A stretch of 64,000 bases of DNA from the NCBI GenBank assembly GCA_002943765.1, contig PQWQ01000005.1, forward strand, positions 3,101,001 through 3,165,000, in the 5' to 3' direction. Below are positions 12,876 through 23,617 of this stretch, one piece after another. Each line of letters opens with the position of its first letter. Positions within the stretch are counted from its first letter, which is position 1. This DNA comes from Psoroptes ovis. Taxonomy: Eukaryota > Arthropoda > Arachnida > Sarcoptiformes > Psoroptidae. The notes below the pieces were generated by a model, which saw only the letters and a list, made by a program, of their open reading frames with translations, made no database searches and was not told the DNA's origin. The position numbers and the translations under genes are program-made.

Positions 12876-13652
12876 TCAATCATCATCATCATCACTGTTA
12901 TCACTTGGTGGAAGATCAAGATTTCGCGTTTGTTCAACTATCGGATTAAAATCCATTGCTTTCGATTGTATTTCGATTATTTCTTCTGAATTTTTACAAT
13001 CAGAATATTGTTGTAATAAATCAATGTTTAATTTTTCAAATGATGGTCCCCATTTAAATTTTCCAAGATAATATCTGGCATAATTATCATAACCAGTTAT
13101 CCATAAAGTTGCTGCAATTGCTTCGACACAAGATAATTTACATGGTGTACCATAATTTACTGGATTAGCAGCCAACATATATGGCAATAGTCGTAAATGT
13201 TTACCTCTCATTTTATTAAACGGTGTTTGATCGATACGATTCCATGAACAATCAACAACAGCGATACCATCATTTTCGACAATATTACGATCACTGGGTG
13301 ATACACAGCTAGTCGCAATCGGTGTCAATATTATTCCACTAAATTTTTGTCCTAATTTCAAGCATCGACATAGTTTCATTCGAACCAATTTACGACCAGT
13401 ACAACGTTTAGGATTGCAATGTTGCAGATCCCACATGGCAATCTTCAAATTGCATTCAAAATTAACATCGTCATCATCTGATTCATCTGACACTGATTGG
13501 TCATTATCATCATCTTGGTGGTCGTTTTCCTCCTCAGAAGATGATGGTTGATTCAATACAACATCGCTAGTCATTTCATCTTCATCATTGGTCATAGATT
13601 TTTGTTTTCTTTCATGTTTACATGATTTCTTTGAATGCTTTCTTGATGACAT
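12876..13652 (-). CDS. TSR3: 18S rRNA aminocarboxypropyltransferase TSR3
   Basis: A single exon of 258 aa. TSR3 transfers the aminocarboxypropyl group of S-adenosylmethionine to a hypermodified uridine of 18S rRNA late in small-subunit maturation. The diagnostic blocks are visible: MWDLQHCNPKRCTGRKL, LTPIATSCVSPSD, VVDCSWNRIDQTPFNKMRG, HLRLLPYMLAANPVNYGTPC, KLSCVEAIAATLWITGY, and a closing FKWGPSFEKLN. Both ends are acidic (Glu/Asp/Ser-rich N-terminus, C-terminal Asp run), as in other eukaryotic TSR3 proteins. It is convergent with the TPR gene, with only 22 bp between the two stop codons. Confidence 0.95.
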   Translation of the reverse strand: MSSRKHSKKSCKHERKQKSMTNDEDEMTSDVVLNQPSSSEEENDHQDDDNDQSVSDESDDDDVNFECNLKIAMWDLQHCNPKRCTGRKLVRMKLCRCLKLGQKFSGIILTPIATSCVSPSDRNIVENDGIAVVDCSWNRIDQTPFNKMRGKHLRLLPYMLAANPVNYGTPCKLSCVEAIAATLWITGYDNYARYYLGKFKWGPSFEKLNIDLLQQYSDCKNSEEIIEIQSKAMDFNPIVEQTRNLDLPPSDNSDDDDD

Positions 13653-14994
13653 GATTTAACACGGCGAAAAACCATTTAAATCACATGTTTTATTCTGCTT
13701 TTCACCGAAAATTGAACGCTATCTATCGGCATTAGACGATAATTTTCGTGATGATCATCATCATCGACGGAAAAATGAGTAAACAGAAAAATTAAAAAAT
13801 GTAAACACAGAAATTCATTTCGGTTTATTATATTCAACATTTCCACTTCTTCATCATCTTTGGTGTCTTCAAGCACATACATACACAACACACAATTTAT
13901 CGTTGATTCATACCATTCATTCATTCATTCACAATTCAAGTCAATTCATTCATGATTTTCAATTTCAACAAAACGAACAGCAAAAAAAAAACTTGTTTTA
14001 TTTAACATTTCAATTCAATTTAACATTTCAATTGATTCATTCATTCAATTTTTTCAATAATAATTTCAGACAAATTTTTTTTTTATATTTTTCCTTACAT
14101 TTGATAATCTGACCGAGCCACCTCAATATATTATGATGATCATTGTATTATTATTATTTTCAAAATAATAATATAAGCACAAGCATAAATAATATAATAA
14201 CAAATCAAAATCAAAATAATAATAATAATATTAATGATAAATGGTATTTGAGCAACTCAAACATATTTTCTATGATTAATTTATCACATCACATTTTTCA
14301 ATGATATTCTACCGTGAAATGATTGAAAAACAATTCTAAATTACTTATATCCTGAATCAAATCAAAAAATAATTCACAAAAATTCTGGAATTGAATCTGA
14401 AATTGAATACTCGATATTGAAAATTTGATTTTGGTTGTTGGCGTATGATTGATTGAATTTGATCATTCGTTGAAAAGTATTTCATTAATTATTGAAGAAG
14501 AAAACATAGAAACATTGCTCATTTTGTCAAAAATAATTTCAACTAATATTCATTTGATTTCAACGATTCTTCCTCGAATAATAAAGCAAAAATTATTATC
14601 AATACTTTCATATCATCACCCGGACAACTTTGAATATTAAAATTTGAAATATAATAGATTATTGATTGAATTATTGATGATGATGATGATGACGGTGAAT
14701 CATAATCAAAACTAATCAATTGTTAATCATATTGTTTTTTTTTTTTTTTTTTGAGTCTATTCAATTATGAATTCATTGTTAAAACATAAACAAACTTGGT
14801 TTTCAAATATAAAATTAATTAATTAATTAATCGTTCAAGAAATAATTCTTCCGTTAATTTCGAATTTGTAAGTTTGTTTTACCAAGATTATCATTATTAT
14901 TCAATGAATTCATTGATTTTTGTTTTCAATCAAAAATTTTAGATCATATTTATTCAAAAAATAATAATAATTTATAAATGATAATTACATAAAA
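13653..14994. other. Divergent intergenic region TSR3/OTUD5
   Basis: This 1.3-kb gap separates two divergently transcribed genes and should contain both promoters. It shows A/T-rich sequence, a 16-T run (14734-14749), TTCATTCATT runs and ATTAATTAATTAAT at 14815-14830. Open frames at 13676-13924 (-), 13903-14112 (+) and 14449-14640 (+) have no recognisable similarity and are not called. Confidence 0.55.
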
Positions 14995-17109
14995 ATGACC
15001 ATTTTACCGAAAAAGAAACAACCACATAAACAACAACAACAACAGCCAACAAATGATGAACAACATGATAGTCATCATGTTGATAATTATCATGGTCATG
15101 TTGGACATTCATCAAATGTTGTTGTAACGCAAACAAATGTCGTCGGTACCGCCAATCAATTATCAACAAATGTTGGACGTTTAAGTCAATGGACAACATC
15201 ACGTAATGTTGTTGTTAATGATTGTTCGGTTGATAAAAGACCAGCACCTGATAATGGACATAGTGTACATGGTCCACAACATTCAAGTAAACGAAGACAT
15301 CGTGTACAACGTAATGTTATTAATAATAATGTTGAACGTGATCAGCATCATCAACGTCTTATAGCAGCAGCTAATATTCGAACTAATCAATCATCAATTG
15401 GAGCATCAAATTCAACACGTACAAATGATCAAGATTCAATGATAGCAATACCGGGTTGTAGCAATAATATTATAAATAATGATAATAATGATCAACATGA
15501 ACAACCACAACAACAACAACAACAATCGATGAATGATTTTAATGTTGTTGTTGATGATGGTGATGATGAAGAGGAAGATTTTTCCGGTTACAATAGTGGT
15601 GATGAATATCAACGTAATTCGAATACTAATGATTCATCATCACAAATTGATTGGGAAGAAAAAGAACGTTTATTCGAACGTATGATTAGAAAAAAAGGAT
15701 TCAACATTAAGAAAATGTCTGAAGATGGTGCCTGTTTATTTCGTGCTGTTGGTATGTAAATTGATTTGGAGATTGTTTGAGTTTTTGAAGGTAATTTCCT
15801 TGCAATTCAATAGCTGATCAAGTTTATGGTGATCAAGAAATGCATTCTGCTGTGCGTAAATTATGTATGGATTACATGGTAAATACTAATTGTTGTTATC
15901 TGTTTCAATATCTTAGATTTTAATTTTCCATTATTATTCGATTCAATAGGAAAAGAATGGTGATTATTTTTCGCAATATGTTACAGAAAATTTTGCCGAT
16001 TACATTAGGCGTAAACGTTGTGAACACATACATGGAAATCATATTGAAATACAAGCAATAAGTGAAATATTCAATCGACCAGTACAAGTATATCATTATT
16101 CATCTGAACCAATCAATATTGAAAATTGTCAAAAAACTGATAATGAACCAATACGACTGTCTTATCATCGTAATACACATTATAATTCGATTGTTAATCC
16201 ATACAAAGCAACTATCGGTGTTGGCCTTGGTTTACCTTCATTTAAACCTGGTTTAGCGGAAAAATCATTAGTTGAAAAAGCATTGTTTATGTCTGAACAA
16301 CATGAATTAGAACAGGTATATTCATTCATTGACTCATTAATCAGAGATATTTTAATTGAAAATTCAAATTCAATTCGCAGGCAATGTTAGAGGATAAAAT
16401 CCGTGCAACAGATTGGGAAGCAACAACTGAAGCGATTGAAGAACAAATCGCACGAGAATCATATATTGAATGGCTTCGTGAAAATGAACGACGATCACGA
16501 ACTAAAACAACAACGACAACTAAATCATCTAGTGCTACCTCTACATTGACCATTAATAATTTAGCCGATGATGAATCTATTTTGAATAATAATAATAACA
16601 ATATTAATGCAAATTCATCATCATCATCATCAACGCAACAATTATCACCAAGATGCTATTCACCACGATGTTCTTCAGCAGCAGCAACAACATCATCATC
16701 ATCATCGAATTCAATGATGATGATGATGAAAAATTCTACTTCCCCTAATCATTCTCAAGGTTCAAGTCCTAAACGTTCAAAAGAATCGATGAAACAACAA
16801 CAACAATCAACAAACGCAACATTATCAAATAATAACAATAATAATACAAACAATGATTCGATCGAAGCTACATCAACATTTCTTCATGAATTACCGCCAT
16901 CACTTCTTGGTATGATTTGCTTGAAAATAACATTCAAATTATCGTTAAATTGATCATATTTTTACTCTATCAAACAGGTCTAAACGATTGGGATGTATCA
17001 GATCCATTATTAGCTCAAGTATTGGCACAATCACAACAAGAATATTTAGAATCATTAAAACAACAAACAAGAAATGATACAAATCATAATAATAATGCTA
17101 ATCCAAAAC

Positions 17110-17141
<32 letters not shown>

Positions 17142-17222
17142 GCTTCAAATACTACCAGTGTTGATAATTTGATATCGCTTCCATCGACATCTTCAAAATA
17201 TGATGATCGATCGATCATTTGA
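14995..17222 (+). CDS. OTUD5: OTUD5 (DUBA)-type deubiquitinase
   Basis: Five exons: 14995-15751, 15814-15878, 15950-16315, 16381-16909 and 16978-17222 (653 aa). OTUD5 is an OTU-family cysteine protease that removes ubiquitin chains in signalling and transcription control. After a low-complexity N-terminus (Gln, His, Asp runs) the OTU domain spans about 225-360. The Cys motif is SEDGACLFRAVADQVYGDQ, which crosses the first intron, and the catalytic His lies in SYHRNTHYNSIVNPYKATIG. The following segment MLEDKIRATDWEATTEAIEE with ARESYIEWLRENE is characteristic of OTUD5. A Ser/Asn-rich linker leads to a conserved C-terminal LNDWD and a ubiquitin-interacting-motif-like helix LLAQVLAQSQQEYLESLKQ. 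The last exon joins G|GT exactly as the family alignment requires. Confidence 0.95.
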
Positions 17223-17964
17223 TATAATTTTTTTTTCCAATGAAAACAAATAATAAAAATACAGAATTTCATATAAAATATTTAAAATCGAATCAACATT
17301 CATCAACATTCAACATGACAGTTTGAAATCCGTAGAATTTGTACAAATTTCATTTTTTTTTTTTTTTGGATTACATTTCATTTTTGTTGATCGATGATCA
17401 ATCGATCGAAAGATTGATTAATCAGCTGATTAATCAATCAATTGAATGATTGATTGATTAAAAAACATGAATTTTAATCAATTTCTTAATTATTTAATCA
17501 AAAATACAAATCGCAAAAGATGAAAAATATCAAAAACATGATTACAATTATGAAATGATCATTTTTTTGTTTCCACTTTATACCATTCAAACCATTTAAA
17601 TCATTTACCATTTTTGATTATTATTATTATTATCATTTATTTAATGAATATAAATGAAGAAAAAATATTTGCAATAATTTCATAATTTGTATTTGTTTGT
17701 TTTGATCGCAAATAAATGCCGAAAATGAACGCAAAATTTGAATTGCGTCAAATTTTTTGAATGTTACAAATATCGATTGTTTCGTTCGTCATTCATACGG
17801 CGAAAACGTTTTTTTCGATTGTTTACACTATTTTGCATATGTAGCGCTCAATGGATTTGGTTTTTTGAAAATCAAAAATTGTAAAAATTTAATGATAATA
17901 TTTGGCCGATCTGTCAGCGATTCATTGATTTCATTTTGTATATAAATGCGCCGATTAAATAAAG
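17223..17964. other. Intergenic region OTUD5/DHX15
   Basis: A 0.74-kb gap with T and A runs, GATTGATTAATCA-type palindromic stretches (17400-17460) and a TATATAAA-like box at about 17939-17946. That box is only about 25 bp before the candidate first ATG at 17965, so it may not be the true TATA element. The open frame at 17757-17945 has no similarity I recognise. Confidence 0.5.
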
Positions 17965-20218
17965 ATGAAAAGGCAACGTATTAATTTGGAAAATTTTAAT
18001 ACAACAAAAAAGTGGTAAGTTTTGTGATTCTTTCTTTGATTCAAAATTGATTGATTTTTTCAAAATTTTCTCAAAAATGAACAAAATCAGTGATCAAGAT
18101 GATGATCAATCATCCTCGGCTTCAAGCTCGACATCAGCTTCAAAATCATCATCATCATCATCGACTACGACAGCCGGCATAAATCCAAATACTAATATGC
18201 CATATTCAAAACGTTATTATGAATTGTTTCGTAAACGAATTCAGCTACCTGTTTGGGAATATCAAAGTAAATTTATTGATTTACTTGATAATAATCAAAT
18301 AATTGTATTGGTTGGTGAAACTGGTTCAGGTAAAACAACACAAATACCACAATGGTGTGTTGATTATTGTCGTAAGAGGAAAATAAAGATCGGTGTTGCT
18401 TGTACACAACCAAGAAGAGTTGCAGCAATGTCAGTGGCTGCACGTGTTGCTGAAGAAATGGATGTATTGCTTGGTCAAGAAGTTGGTTTCAGTATTCGTT
18501 TTGAAGATTGTTGTTCACCGCGTACCATATTGAAGTATTGTACCGATGGTATGTTGCTGCGTGAAGCGATGTCTGATCCATTATTAGAAGCCTATAGTAT
18601 TATATTGTTGGATGAAGCCCATGAACGAACTCTATCTACTGACATTTTGATGGGTGTATTGAAACAAGTGGTAACAAAGCGTGAAGATTTGAAAATTATT
18701 GTCATGAGTGCTACATTAGATGCTGGAAAATTTCAACAATATTTTGATAATGCACCATTAATGAATGTCCCTGGCCGTACTCATCCTGTCGAAATATTTT
18801 ATACACCTGAACCAGAACGTGATTATCTTGAAGCGGCCATTCGAACAGTTATTCAAATTCATGTATGTGAAGATGAAGGCGATATTCTTGTATTTTTAAC
18901 CGGACAAGAAGAAATTGAAGAAGCATGTAAACGAATTAAACGTGAAGTTGATAATCTAGGACCTGATGTTGGTACATTGAAATGTATACCATTATATTCA
19001 ACATTACCTCCAAATTTACAGCAGCGTATATTCGAGCCAGCACCACCTAATAAACCAAACGGTGCCATTGGACGTAAAGTAGTTGTATCAACCAATATTG
19101 CTGAAACCTCATTGACAATCGATGGTGTCGTATATGTTATTGATCCTGGTTTCTCAAAACAAAAAGTATATAATCCAAGAATCCGTGTCGAATCTTTACT
19201 AGTATCACCGATTTCACGTGCATCAGCGCAACAACGTGCAGGTCGTGCTGGCCGTACAAAACCAGGCAAATGTTTCCGGCTGTACACGGAAAAAGCATTC
19301 AAAAATGATATGCAAGAACAAACTTATCCAGAAATTCTACGATCAAACCTTGGAACAGTTGTTTTGCAGCTGAAAAAATTAGGCATTCATGATCTTGTTC
19401 ATTTTGATTTTATGGATCCGCCTGCACCAGAAACATTGATGCGTGCATTAGAATTATTAAATTATATCGGTGCACTAGACGATGAAGGTGAAATGACAGA
19501 TATTGGTGCAATTATGGCTGAATTCCCGTTAGATCCACAATTATCCAAAATGTTAATCTCATCATGCGATTATAATTGTTCCAATGAAATATTATCGATT
19601 GCATCAATGTTATCAGTGCCACAATGTTTTGTAAGGCCAAATGAACATAAAAATGCTGCCGATGATGCTAAATCACGTTTCGCTCATATTGATGGTGATC
19701 ATTTAACATTATTAAATGTTTATCATGCATTCAAACAAAATCATGAAGATGCTAATTGGTGTTATGAAAATTTTATAAATTATCGTTCATTAAAACAAGC
19801 AGATAATGTACGTCAACAATTATCACGAATAATGGATCGTTTTAATCTGAAAAGAATATCAACTGAATTTACATCCAAAGATTATTATTTAAATATACGT
19901 AAAGCATTAGTATCCGGATATTTTATGCAAGTTGCACATCTTGAACGTAATGGAGCTTATTTAACGATCAAAGATAATCAAATTGTTTATTTACATCCAT
20001 CATCCGTTCTGGATCATAAACCTGATTGGGTACTGTATAATGAATTTGTTTTGACAGCAAAAAATTATATTCGTACTGTAACGGAAATCAAACCAGAATG
20101 GTTGCTGCGTATTGCACCATTTTATTATAATTTAGATTATTTCCCTCAATGTGAAGCAAAACGTCAATTGGAATTTGTTAAAAACAAAATGGAAGCACAA
20201 CGTGAAAAACGTATTTAA
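17965..20218 (+). CDS. DHX15: DEAH-box RNA helicase DHX15/Prp43
   Basis: DHX15/Prp43 is an ATP-dependent RNA helicase that disassembles spliceosomes and acts in ribosome biogenesis. I favour a short first exon 17965-18014 encoding MKRQRINLENFNTTKK, similar to the family start, spliced in phase to 18091-20218 (725 aa). An alternative is an unspliced start at 18077. Helicase motifs in order: VGETGSGKTTQIPQW (Walker A), TQPRRVAAMS, LLDEAHERT (DEAH), MSATLDAGKF, FLTGQEEIEEACKRIKRE, STNIAETSLTIDGVVYVIDP and SAQQRAGRAGRT. Winged-helix, ratchet and OB-fold regions follow (PPAPETLMRALELLNYIGAL, CDYNCSNEILSIASMLSVP, YFMQVAHLERNGAYLTI, HPSSVLDHKPDWVLYNEFVL). The N-terminus is a short Ser-rich tail, shorter than in vertebrates. 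Similarity is full-length and very high. Confidence 0.97.
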
Positions 20219-20397
20219 ATAATGATTATTTAATTTGGCCAACACAACACTAATCTTATTTGATTCAAATACGGAAAAAATGGATTCGAAAATATAAATT
20301 TTTTAGGTTTTTTTTTAATATTTACAAAATAATAATTTAGTTAATATTCAATTTTTTTTTTTGATACAAAATTAAATGGAACAAATCTATCCAAATA

Positions 20398-21435
20398 TTA
20401 ATCCTGTTGTTGTTGTTTAAAGCCATACAATTTAACAGTTCCAGCATCACGTTGATGGCCATCTTTGTCATCACATGCATAAGCTAATAAATAACGATTA
20501 GGATGAAATGAAATGGTGAATGTCGGTGATTCAGTAGCTATGGCTGTAACACGTTCACCAGTATCCACATGACAAATATCGATAAACATATCTTCAGATG
20601 CTGATGCAAGCAATTGACCATCATGGCTAAAACTTATAGCACGACAAGGCCATTCTAATCTCGAAACAGTTCTTAAGCATGCAAGATTATTCGTATCCCA
20701 TATCGAAACTAAAGCATCAGCTGAACCAACAGCAAAATGTGTGCCAGTAGGATCGAATTCAATACAAAGACAAGTTGCCAAATGAGCAGTCAGAATGTGT
20801 AATTGTTCAAGATTAGGATAACTGAGTATGTAAACAAAACCTTGTCCAGAAGTGAGAAAAAATAAATCATTTTCACGATTCCATGTGATTTCATTCACTT
20901 CAAATTTAAATTCTTTTTGTGTACGAATTTTAAATGCTCGTACATCAATGAATGTGACAATATCTTCTTTATTACCGACAGCTATTGTTTGACCATTTGA
21001 TGACCAACTTATATTTAAATTTTCTCCAGGTGTATCGATTGTCGCCACACATTTGGCCATTCGTGCATCCCAAAGACGAACAGTTTTATCTAATGATGCA
21101 GTGGATAGGATTTCATTGTTGATCGGATGCCAACATAATTGATCGACTGAATCTAAATGGCCTGTGATTGATCAAGGATTTATTAAAATTTAAAATGATT
21201 ATCATGGAATAAATCAACAACCTTTCAGCGTATGATCTTTATTCAATTTATCATTGGAAAATGAATACAATGTAATTGTACGATCAAAACTGCCCGATGC
21301 TAAATGACGGCCATCAGCATTCCAATCGACTGAATGTACTTTCGAATTATGTGCTTGAACATCTTTGGAACGATTATGTATTTCGAAATGCTTGCGTAAT
21401 GAATCTAATGTAGATTGAATTGATGATTGTACCAT
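20398..21435 (-). CDS. THOC3: THO complex subunit 3 (WD40)
   Basis: Two exons on the minus strand, 21435-21222 and 21161-20398, join within a Gly codon (325 aa). THOC3/Tex1 is a WD40 propeller of the THO/TREX complex, which couples transcription to mRNA export in the nucleus. Family blocks: VHSVDWNADGRHLASGSFDR, HLDSVDQLCWHP (just after the splice), MAKCVATIDTPGENLNISWS, NGQTIAVGNKEDIVTFIDVR, FKFEVNEITWN, HFAVGSADALVSIWDT, FSHDGQLLASASEDMFIDI and AYACDDKDGHQRDAGTVKLY. I chose the ATG at 21435; the frame stays open upstream, where a tttccag acceptor-like site suggests a 5'UTR intron. It is convergent with DHX15 (179 bp) and divergent from the poly(A) polymerase gene. Confidence 0.95.
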
Positions 21436-21942
21436 TTTCTGGCGGGGATTCAAATTATCAAGAGTCTGGAAATAATTTGAAAAAAAACATGTGATCTCGA
21501 TCGACAACTGTCAACAATCGATAGTACTACTATCGATTGTTGAAGAGAAAAAAAATTTGAATTTTTTCAATTTTTTTTTTAAATCACAATTGACACAAAA
21601 TAAATGAAGATAAAAAAAACCAAAAAGACATCGAATCATCATGAGAAAAAATTTATCAATCAATCAATCAAAACATTATTTGTTTGATTGAAAAAAAAAT
21701 CAAATTTTTCAATCGAATAAATAAATAAAAACCAAAACGACAACAACAACATCGAGTCAATCAATTAATTAATTTTGATCCGTGAAAACAAAATTTATTT
21801 GTCCATCTTTGAGACATAAACTTGCCAATCATTCTTCAAATCAATTCAATTTGATCAATTGAATCAAATTAATTCGACCAATTCGATCAAATTAATCAGA
21901 GATCAGTTCGAAGTATCAACAATCAATCACCAAGCGAAGAGA
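21436..21942. promoter_or_regulatory. Shared divergent promoter region
   Basis: About 507 bp separate the start codons of THOC3 (-) and the GLD-2-like gene (+), so both promoters must lie here. The sequence contains a palindromic pair around 21506-21541 (caacaatcgatagtac and gtactatcgattgttg type arms), A/T runs and repeated AATCAATTNAATC-like words. No TATA box is obvious. The bidirectional role is inferred from layout alone. Confidence 0.5.
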
Positions 21943-23162
21943 ATGCTGTCCAACTCGCCAAATCATGTAAGTAGTCATATTATTAGTTTAAAATTGATTC
22001 AATTGATTTGATTTGATTTTGTTTCTATTTTGAATTATATATCGATCCTAACTGATTATCATTATTATTTAAAAAAAAATAGTATGATGAATTAATATAT
22101 TTAGTATATGAAACACATAGACAACGTAAAGAAGATTATCATACCAAATTACAAATACGTCAACAATTTTATGATATACTTGATGATGAACTCAATGTTG
22201 CATTTGATTTATTTGTTGTTGGCTCAACACAAACACAATTTTCGTTACGTTCAAGCGATATGGATCTTTGTATGCTTGTTTATGATCATCACGGTCATAT
22301 TGATCAACGATATCGACAAAATAAATCAATCACTATTGATTTACTGCAATCGATTAAAAATATTATAACGAAGAGATTATGTTCAAAAAATGAAATTAAT
22401 CTATTGATGAATGCAAAAGTACCGATATTGAAAATTGTGACCGAATTTAATTATTATCGTATTGCTGTCGATATTAATATTAATGGTGATCTATCCATAC
22501 GTAATACATTTTTATTAACATATTATCAGTAAGTGAGAAGTGTGTGTGTGTGAGTGAGTGAATGACATTTAACCCATGATTAATGATTTCCAATATCGCA
22601 ACTCAGAGAATTGGATAATCGTGTTGCACCATTAGTTGTGGCAATAAAATCATGGGCACGTAAAATGCGTATCGATTCACCATTTTATGGAATGTTATCC
22701 AGCTATAGCCTCAGTTTAATGGCCATACATTTTCTTCAAAATATTCAACCACCAGTGCTGCCATTGATGCATATCGATGATCTCAATGATCAATCAGTTT
22801 TTGATCAAATTGTAAACACTGGTCGTTTACAAGAACATTTATGTATATTTATCGGTGAAACACGTAAAAAATTTCATTCATATAATTATTCACAATTAGG
22901 TGAATTATTTTTTCGTTTCATTGAATATTATTATCAACGTTTTCATTATCATAATCAATTTTCTATACGTGAATTATTTAAAAATCAATCATCATCGAAT
23001 AATATCGGTACATTTTTCATTATGATTGAAGATCCATTTCATTATCATAATACAGCCAGTTCGGTTACGATATCATCATTCAATACAATTATGAATGCAT
23101 TCGGTCGAACATATTATTCAATGAAATCATCAACATTTACTGAACAATTTTTTGATTTATGA
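21943..23162 (+). CDS. GLD-2-type non-canonical poly(A) polymerase
   Basis: Three exons: 21943-21966, 22083-22528 and 22607-23162 (341 aa). The family extends the poly(A) tails of cytoplasmic mRNAs. The nucleotidyltransferase core is complete: VVGSTQTQFSLRSSDMDLCM carries the Gly-Ser loop and two catalytic Asp residues, PILKIVTEF follows, and the third Asp is in RIAVDININGDLSIRNT. The central domain has RVAPLVVAIKSWARKMRID and SSYSLSLMAIHFLQ. The PAP-associated region ends with YNYSQLGELFFRFIEYYYQR. It is shorter than vertebrate GLD-2/TENT2 (about 480 aa) because the N-terminal extension is missing; the first exon encodes only eight residues. There is no RNA-binding domain, as expected for GLD-2. 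A TENT4/TUT relative cannot be fully excluded. Confidence 0.88.
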
Positions 23163-23617
23163 TTAATCAAACTATCATCAATTAATCGATTGATTGATTG
23201 ATTGGCTGCTAAATTAATTAATTAATCGCAAAAAATTTAATTATGAATAATCATATTATTCATTGTTGTTGTTGTTGTCGTTGTTGTTTTGGTTATTGTT
23301 TATTTATTCATTCATTTATTTATTTATTTGTCAAGATGTCAAATAATAAAATATTAATATATTTATTCTTTTTTTTTGTTGATATAACAAACAATCAATA
23401 ATTCAATAGATGGCACATGTTAATTGTATCGATTTGTTTGAATTGTTTATTAATTAATTACTGTTATTTTTATTGTTTAATTAGTCATCATTATGAATGG
23501 ATCAATCTTGATTCAAAGTTAATTAATTTCAAGGAAACCCAGAAAAATCTTATGATCATCGTAATTACGATGATTATTTTTGTTGTTTGTTCATTTATCA
23601 TTGTCATTTATTCATTT
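23163..23617. other. Convergent intergenic spacer
   Basis: This spacer lies between the stop codons of the convergent GLD-2-like and GPCR genes. It contains ATTAATTAATTAAT (23212-23226), GTTGTTGTTGTT runs, TTTATTTATTTATT and AATAAA-type polyadenylation hexamers for either strand. No gene is seen. Confidence 0.6.
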
